DNA of 64,000 nt from Asterochloris sp. CNOR1 (lineage: Eukaryota; Chlorophyta; Trebouxiophyceae; Trebouxiales; Trebouxiaceae), in assembly GCA_963969365.1 (NCBI GenBank), contig OZ017753.1:2480001-2544000 (forward strand), read 5' to 3'. A model generated the notes under the pieces. The model searched no databases. It saw only the letters and a list, made by a program, of their open reading frames with translations, and was not told the DNA's origin. Numbering within the stretch: position 1 is the first letter of the stretch; the number at the start of each line of letters is the position of its first letter. The translations under genes were made by a program, and so were the position numbers. This document shows, in pieces, positions 57,173-64,000 of the stretch.

Positions 57173-60100
57173 CTCCAGGAGGCAGATGCGCCGCCGTAGC
57201 TCTTGATTTTCCACCTTCAAGTTGCCATTGCGCTCCTTCAGATACGCCATCAGCTGTTTCTGCTGGGTGCGCTCCTCTTCAACCTACAGGGTGGCTCAGA
57301 ATGGTGCTTGCATGTCAGATTGGCTGCTGACCCTGTGCCTCCCTTTCCCACCTGATGCAGGCTCTTCTGGGCCTTGACAACAAGATCTCTTGGCAGAGCT
57401 TGTGTCAGGCTCCCATCCAGAACTGGTGAGCGGTCAGTTCGCTGTGTGCAACTGTATCACCTGTTACAGCCTCAGCAAGGGTGAAATAACTCGGCGGCCT
57501 CGCCTTGCCCTGCCCCACCAGTGCCTTTCTCACATGCACTGGAGCTGTCACCTGGTGCAGCAGCTTCTGCGCCTTGACGGCCTCAGCCGCACATGGTTCC
57601 CACAACTCTGCCGTCATGCACACGGGGAACAGATTCCCTGGTGCAGACCCTAGCCCCTTGCATAATCTGCTCACCTGGCGCAAGCTCTTCTGCGCCTTGG
57701 CCGCCTTAACAACATTCTCCTTGGAGACTGTGCGCGACAGGTCAGCCACCCTTGCCACGCGCATGTAATCATGGCGCAGCTCGGCCAGCTGCTCTGCTAG
57801 GTTGGTCTTGACGCACACCAGCTTGCTGCGCGAATCAGTGAGCTCCCGCACGACCTCCATCAGGTTGCTGCACTCTTGTTGCTGCATGTCAGGCAGCCGC
57901 AGCATTAGACAGCACATCAGCTTGCTGCACAAGTTGATAAGCTTGCACGTGACAGCCAGGTTGCTGCACTCGTCTTGGGTGCATGGCAACGGGGCATGGG
58001 CACCAGCCAGCTGGCTGCTGCACAACACAACCTGCAGGGAGAGCTGCCAATGCTGCCCAAGGCACACGAGCGTTGCGAAGCGCGCCACACCCCCAAACCC
58101 CTTCACCTCCCGCATCCTGGTTGTGCCTTGTAATAGTCGGTCCTTGACAAAGAAAGTTCCTTACCTTGCGCAATAGTGCCTCAGCAACAGCGGTGCACTT
58201 CATGTCCTTCGAGATGCTTTCCCGCTCCAGACGCTCTGCAGGCGACAGGCACTCTGCACTCTCAGGCAGGGCTGCGCCTAAGCACATTGTGGCAGGAAAC
58301 AGGCAGCAGGACAATGCCAACAAAGGTTCCAACAACAACCAACAACCGCCAGGACCTTGGCAGGGAGTACAGCAGAACACGGCAGTGGGGCTGAGGCATG
58401 TTGCTTTGCTATCCCATTGCAGTCCTGAGAGTGCCACGAGGTAAAGCCTGTACACCCAGCAGAGTATGCGCTCTGGGGAGGGGCTGTGCGATGAGACTAG
58501 TAGGGTACGCCTTCCGCTCACCAATGGCATTCAGCAGTGCCTGCTCATGGCCCTGCTCCTGCAGCTCAATGGCCGCATCTGGCTCACAGGAAGAGGTGTG
58601 AGTGGACACTGCCGTCAGAGGCCACTGCTCATTGCCCATCGCGGGGTCTGAACCATCTGCGCTGCGCATGGGAGAGGTGCTGATTTGCCTATGCGCACAA
58701 CTTGCTGTGGCCACTCCACCGCTGCAACACAACTGCGGGGGCGCCTGAAACGCTGCCTGGGTTGCTGGGCCGCTGCTCTGCCGGCGCAACTGAGAGGTCC
58801 ACCCCTGCACAGCAATGTGGGGGTCAGTGAACTTCTGAGAAGGGTGACCAGCACCAGCAACCCAAGAGAGAAGGCCGCACTCAGTTGCAGAAGAGCGAGA
58901 GGATTGGCCTCTGCAGCCACAAGCAGGACAACATGCATGGTCTGCAAGCCACTTAGGAATAACATGTAGCAGCAGTAGGCCCCGAGAGTGCTGACCTGCT
59001 GGGGTTGACCTGCTTGCTGGGCTGGATCCACCTCAACCAGCTCCACCTCCAAAGACTCTGGGGAGGAAGCAGGGCCACTGCTGCCCAGGACAGCCTGTGC
59101 AACTGCGTCCATGGGGCTCTGCATCAGGTGCCTAACAGATGTGAGGCAGGAATGAGGCAGCATATGCATTCAAGAGGCTACAACAACATGGCATACAGGC
59201 ATGGCGGCAGGGGAGGCTTGCAAAGGGCTAGATGCCTCGCTAGCCTTGCACTGCAGTGAGATCATTTGCACAGGCCAGCAGGGTCATGCCCAAGCCAACA
59301 GGAGCCGGCAGAAGCAGATGGCAGTCCCGTGACTACAGCGATGGCAGTGTACAGGTTGGCAGAGGCAACTGTGAGGAGGCAGCCATCAGATGCAGCTGGC
59401 AGGGCTACAGGCCCCAGGCAGCTCACCAGGCAGGGCTGCGGCGGTGTGCCTGAGGCAAGGGCCTCGAAGAAAGCAGCCTTCCTTTGCACAGCTGAGGTTG
59501 GCGACAGCACTGTGCCACCGGCATCAAAGCTCGGCCCTGGAGGGACCTTCGGCTTGATTGAGCCCTTGCAGCGATCCTGCCTGACCAGCAGAGCCGGCCC
59601 AGGGGGGCAGGCCTGCTCTGGCTTATCACATGCTGCATGCACAGCAGCCTGGGTGCTATCGATGATGTCCTCAGGTTGGCAGCGGCTGACTGAACCTGAC
59701 TCCTGCCTGATTGCAGGACAGCAGTGTTCAGCTGCATGTGTCTGCCTGCAGGAACAGATCCCAGCGCAGCTGCAGGCCACGGTGCTCAACTCGATCGCGC
59801 AGCCGCTGGGTATTGCCTTGGCCCCGTTGCGCCCTGGCATGGCAGCACGCCCGCTCGGAGGGGACGCAGCAGGTGACCCGCTTTCATTGGCCTCCCTGCT
59901 TTCGCTGGCCTCCCCGCTGTGCTCTGCCACGCTGCTGAGTCGCGCCTGCCGCTGACGGCCTGCTGCAGGCGAACACCTCGCACTGTGACCCTGGTTAGCA
60001 CCAACGCCTGATGCTGTCTGAATCCATGGAGGACGTGCTGCCTGCTGTGCAATGCCTGGCTGGCCAGGCGAGCTGGGCCTGGAGCACGGTGGCGTGGGCA

Positions 60101-60206
60101 TCTGGCGGGATGCTCCCTGCCTGGCAAGGTACTGTTTCAGCTGCTGTCGCTGCTCCTGCTGTTGCTGCTCCGGCGTCTTGGGGGGTCCACCAGGACAGCC
60201 AGCCAT
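57107..60206 (-). CDS. Unrecognised coiled-coil protein (3' end not placed)
   Basis: Start ATG 60206 gives MAGCPGGPPKTPEQQQQEQ, then a Gln-rich, Ser/Pro/Ala-rich disordered region and, near 59.5 kb, PPGPSFDAGGTVL followed by SAVQRKAAFFEALASGTPP. Charged segments near 59.0-59.1 kb (SPESLEVELVEVDPA), 58.5-58.6 kb (EPDAAIELQEQGHEQALLNA) and 58.2 kb (LSPAERLERESISKDMK) lead to a long coiled coil: 57.7-57.9 kb (NLMEVVRELTDSRSKLV, NLAEQLAELRHDYMRV) and 57.28-57.11 kb (VEEERTQQKQLMAYLKERN, VENQELRRRICLLEKLDLLK, SNESACMRTFQLYALK). After a GTGAGG donor at 57106 I cannot place the last exon. The heptads and disordered head suggest a cytoskeletal or scaffold protein, but I do not recognise the family. 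Several introns hold copies of the flanking exon ends. Confidence 0.55.
57349..57990. repeat. Copies of two exon ends in the coiled-coil gene
   Basis: The donor-spanning exon end at 57672-57720 (cacctggcgcaagctcttc) recurs at 57549-57590 (cacctggtgcagcagcttc) and 57349-57392 (cacctgatgcaggctcttc), each followed by tgcgccttg or tgggccttg. On the minus strand all read KAQK..L.Q followed by a GTG donor. Separately, caggttgctgcactc occurs at 57861 and 57957. Confidence 0.75.
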
Positions 60207-61928
60207 TGGGCTGGATGCAACTGTGTGCGCCACGGGGGGCCACCTGCAGCATCAAGGTTGACACGTGTCAACCTGCTTCAGCTTGGAGGTACTGGAGATA
60301 AAGAAAGCCTGGTCAGCCAAGCAAATGAATGCATCAGGGTGGTGGGATGCCAGCCTTGTAGGGCTTCAACATGTGAGGTACAATCTCAGTTGGGACTGCC
60401 TGGAAAGGCTTTGGACTCTGCTGCGCAAGCCCAGCCATTGCAACAGCTGCTGAAGCAGTCTGTTTGGTTGGGAGGGAGCACCTGAAGTGGCCAGAACCAG
60501 TGCGCTTCAGGGACCCGCGGCGGTCCAGCTGCGCAGTGCGGCCATCAGACATGGCTCAGCGATGGCTGCCTCTGCCCTGCAGAAACAGTAGCTGGTCATC
60601 AGACGTGCATGTGAGGCTGCTGCAGCGTGCTCTTGAACAACCCAGCAAGAACTGTACAACTCCGTCGCTTTGTATTGCTCATGTGGCAAGCTCTATCACT
60701 AGGCTTGCCTCTTTGCAGGTGAGGCCTGATCCGTGCAGTCTTGTGGCTGCGCAGGGCAAGCCTGAGCGGGGGACGCAGCTGCTTGCTCGGTGAGCATGCG
60801 GGCCAGTCACCAGGCCACCTCAGCAAGGTCTGTGTTCCTTGCGTGGGCAGCAGCTGTGCCGTACTTCTCTGCAGTCTGGTGTTTTGCAGGGCAGCGAGCC
60901 TCTGAACTCCCTCCTGGTGTGAAAAAGCAGGAAAATGGGAATGGATCAGCTGGGCGAAAACAATCCATCATTCCTGCTGCTGGCCTGCGCTTGCAGTATA
61001 CTTTTCAGCCCGGAAGGAGGTGTGGTGTGTTTTGGTCAGCTCCTGTCCGCACAAGTCGTCAAGGCAAGCTTGGTGCAGCTGCATGCAGGTGCATGGAACA
61101 GGGGAAACGTATGCTGGAATCACAGCCAGCAGAGGCGACCTGGAAGAAAGACAGCTCTGGGTGAACACCTGCCCCGAGGTGCCAGAGGAGGGCCTCGGCA
61201 ATGCTGTTGTGGGCTCATAGGAGGGAATCTGCTCAGCTGTGGTGTGCTGCACCAATGCAGCAGCAGGAGGGCACCTGGCGGTGATGCAGTGGTCATGCCG
61301 GATGGGCTGCTTGAGGACTGCAAGGACTTGCTCAGATGTAGCCTGTGAGGGGTGCCTGGCGGTGCAGTGGGCACACCAGAGAAGAGAGCTTCTTTGGGAC
61401 CATTAGACATGCAATGAGGCAGCAAGCGTGCCATGCTAAGGTGTCTGGCTTATGCCTGCTGACACGGCTGTCCATGGCTGCCCTGGGCTTCTATGGCTGC
61501 AAGACGCCATGACAGAGATCCATCGCACCCTCAGGACTCCACATCTGCCGCCAGACATGCTCATCAAGTGTGCTCACGATCCGATACGAAATCTATTCTG
61601 GTACTTGCGCAAGCTGCACCCCTGCAGGTTGTAGCGTCCTTCTGCACACTGGGGTGGCCTCTCATTACATGATCATGCAGATGGGCCCATCGTCCATGTT
61701 TCATGTTGGAAAGTTCAGTGTGGCCTGCTGCGAACCTTCGTCACCCTCGACCCTCATCCAGAACCACGGCCCTGTTGAATGAAGCTGCCAGACCAGCAAT
61801 GCTGCCAGGACCAAGAACAACTAAGATTTAGATTTAAGGGTTGGCCAGGGCAGATCTTCTCTCAGTTGCCACGCCACTGCGTCCAGTGCTCATAACGCTG
61901 TGATTATGCTGACGTTCTGCATCACTTC
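60207..61928 (+). other. Probable uncharacterised plus-strand gene, exons unresolved
   Basis: The stretch lies between the divergent coiled-coil gene and the START-like gene. Several plus-strand frames bounded by plausible splice sites are seen: around 60.48 kb (HLKWPEPVRFRDPRR), 60720-60790 (VRPDPCSLVAAQGKPERG, donor GTGAGC), 60.9-61.02 kb (ELPPGVKKQENGNGSAGRKQ, LRLQYTFQPGRR) and about 61.5-61.63 kb (DAMTEIHRTLRTPHLPPD, DPIRNLFWYLRKLHP). A possible final exon ends at TGA 61780. These could be one multi-exon gene, but phases were not reconciled and no family is recognised. Confidence 0.3.
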
Positions 61929-64000
61929 ATGAGCCTAGCTTTGAAGTGGCATACTGTGCCCTGCTCGGTGTCTATCGCCTGCTCTGTCCGTCTGTTCTCA
62001 TCCCAATCCTTGCTGCAGCACATCGGAGCATCTTCCTTCAAATCAGGCCAGCAGCTGTTTTGCAGCAAACATCGCAGACCTGTTAAGAGGCACAGAAGCT
62101 CTTGCCCTGGCTCTGTGCCTCGCGCTGTAGCTGCAGGATGGGAAGGTGAGGCCTTTGCTTTTCCTGGGGCAGGGAATGCCACCGATTGCAGATCTACTTT
62201 GTGCTAATCTAGTGCTTACACCCACACTGCTGACCCCTGCAGCATGTGTGGACTCAGGCCCCGGCGGCGTGAGAGTGCTGCAGCACGACATGGTACACAG
62301 CAGGAGCATCCTGGCCGAGGTCTCGGTGCAGGCCAGTGTCGACCAGGTACTGCTCTGTGTCAATCCCTGAAACAGGAGAGAACGGTGCTGTCGTGGGTTT
62401 GTCTGCATCATGCTGTGCTGCCTGGCATGCTTCTTGCTGTAGTCTGAGCGGCTCTGCACAGATCTTGACGACCACGGCCAACTTAGCTCAACCATGCGTC
62501 CCTGCATGATTGCTGCCTGCAAGTATGGCAGGTCGACCAAGATCTTGCTAGCCAGCAGGCAGGACGTTGTCCTGGTTGCAATTTCTTCAAGCAGCTTGCC
62601 AGCAGCCTCTCGTTGTGCTTTGCAGCACCTGACGGCATTCCCTTGCCTGCCTGCCTGCGTGCCTGCAGATATGGCATCTCCTCAGGCACCTTGCAGTTGC
62701 TCGGCTGCAGATTTGGCAGGCATGTCAGATCGTGACTGATCTGCAGACATACACTCCTTCACTTGCAACATTGCTGTGCTGCCCGCAATGTCGCGGACAG
62801 ACCTTGTGGCAGGCTTACACACGGCCTGCAGTCGTGTTGCGCTGCCTGCACCAGGCACCTTATGCCATATGCTGTTTGACACAGCAATGCATCGCTGCAG
62901 GTGTGGCGTGTCCTGACGGACTATGACAAGCTGGCCGACTTTGTGCCCAACCTGCTGGCCTGCGAGCGCATGTCGTGCCCCAACTCTGGGCGCATACGCC
63001 TGCGCCAGCGTGGCTGCAGTCAGTCAGTGTTCCTGCGCCTGGAGGCGCAAGCTGTGCTGGAGCTGCAGGAGGTGCACAAGCCCATGAACCGGCGGGAGCT
63101 GCGTTTTGTGGCCGTGGAAGGCGACTTTGAGGTGTGGGGTCCTGCCTGCTGCCCATGGAAACATACACATGGCTGCAGCTTCTCTGACATCATGCTTTGC
63201 AGCTGTGTCCAGCGGTGCACCAGCCTGGTGCCCATTTACAACAATGGTGCTCCTGTGTTGCATCTGCATCCTTCAGGCTATGTGGCGTCACTGAACCCCC
63301 AGCCAGCAAGTTTCGAGCCTGACAAGCTGGCTTCTTTTGCATGTGCCGCTCAAGTTCACATGATCAGCACAGTGCTGCGCTGTGAGGTGCTGTGATTGGG
63401 TGCCCGCATTGCGCAGAGCACTGGCACCAGCTGACACTTGCCTGCACTTGGCTCCACCTCCCTTCCTCAATCAGAATGCTCAACAGGCGTGCCACCACCC
63501 GCAGAGATGTGTGTCCTGCGACATGTTTCTTGCTTCATCACGCAAGCGAGGTCCTTGTGCAGGAGTACTCTGGCAAGTGGACTGTGGAGGCAGACCCCAT
63601 GGCCTCCCTGAGCACTCTGCTGCGATACGAGATCACCATCGTGCCCAAGCTGTCCATTCCTTCAGCGCTTGTGTCCTGCATCGTCAAGGCTGGGCTCCCT
63701 GCCAACATCATGGCCTTGGCCAAAAGAGCAGAGCAGGTGAGGCGAAGGCTTGACACCCTTGAGTCATGCCCCATATCAGTGATGCAGGCAGCCTTGAGCT
63801 GGGCCTTGCCAACTTCTGAGTTCTGGTCATCCTGCGCCTCATGTCTGGTGGCTCAGAGCCCCTGCTTGTCAGGCTGTGACACCTGCTGTGTCGGCACAGA
63901 ACTGCCAAGCATGCAGTCCAGTGGCAGCACCCTGTGCCTGAAATACCCGTCTAAGCCCTTCAGGTTGGCACTGTCTGGTCAGTGCAGGCTGTCTGCAGCA
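61929..64000 (+). CDS. Organelle-targeted START/COQ10-like (polyketide cyclase) lipid-binding protein, 3' partial
   Basis: Helix-grip hydrophobic-ligand protein of the Polyketide_cyc/COQ10 group. Exons in frame: 61929-62145, 62243-62346, 62901-63131, 63563-63736, then a GTGAGG donor; the end is to the right or beyond the window. Exon 1 (MSLALKWHTVPCSVSIACSV, then Ser/Lys/Arg-rich and nearly free of acidic residues) looks like a chloroplast or mitochondrial transit peptide. Core: GGVRVLQHDMVHSRS, SVQASVDQVWRVLTDYDKLA, DFVPNLLACERM, LELQEVHKPMNRRELRF, GDFE, YSGKWTVEADP, LRYEITIVPKLSIPSALV and LPANIMALAKRAEQ. The family motif VWxVLTDYxxLADFxPN is clear, and the C-terminal helix is present. Plant homologues are plastid proteins of uncertain ligand; a quinone or other isoprenoid is possible but not shown. 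Confidence 0.8.

Overview
The window is nuclear DNA from a photosynthetic eukaryote, most likely a green alga; a trebouxiophyte is my inference. The reasons are gene content, dense short exons, introns that mostly read GTGAG...TGCAG, plant-type protein architectures (pantothenate kinase fused to DUF89, plant-like PBA1, plant-like DcpS) and moderately GC-rich sequence. No bacterial operons, rRNA, tRNA, CRISPR arrays or intact mobile elements were recognised.

Layout, left to right: XPB/ERCC3 helicase of TFIIH (minus, C-terminus off the left edge); an NTF2/SnoaL-like protein (plus); the replisome hub CTF4/WDHD1 (plus); an AIR1/2-like zinc-knuckle protein of the TRAMP RNA-surveillance complex (plus); dihydroxyacetone kinase (minus); a CCDC174-like protein (plus); a SPICE1-like centriole/spindle protein (minus); a DJ-1/PfpI protein (plus); a poorly resolved gene with a ZNHIT3-like C-terminal region (minus); the scavenger decapping enzyme DcpS (plus); a roughly 11.5 kb pantothenate kinase-DUF89 gene (minus); proteasome subunit beta-1 (plus); an unrecognised coiled-coil protein (minus); an unresolved plus-strand region; and an organelle-targeted START/COQ10-like lipid-binding protein (plus, running off the right edge). 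Exon models for the NTF2-like, AIR-like, CCDC174-like, DcpS and PBA1 genes close in frame from start to stop (223, 410, 266, 296 and 228 aa).

From about 23 kb onward the genes largely alternate strand. Divergent neighbours start only 106 to 143 bp apart (DAK/CCDC174, SPICE1-like/DJ-1, ZNHIT3-like/DcpS, PANK2/PBA1), so shared bidirectional promoters are likely. Functions are housekeeping: transcription and repair (XPB), replication (CTF4), RNA turnover (AIR, CCDC174, DcpS), CoA and triose metabolism (PANK2, DAK, DJ-1) and proteolysis (PBA1).

The most unusual signal is inside the introns. In at least seven genes, introns next to an exon hold decayed tandem copies (period about 95-200 bp) of the exon end together with its splice site. 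These 'ghost exons' include a broken P-loop copy next to the XPB P-loop exon, three copies of a zinc-knuckle exon end, and four copies of one PANK2 acceptor plus its first codons. This suggests that introns here grow by repeated junction-spanning tandem duplication. A second feature is the use of GC-AG introns, supported in three gene models.
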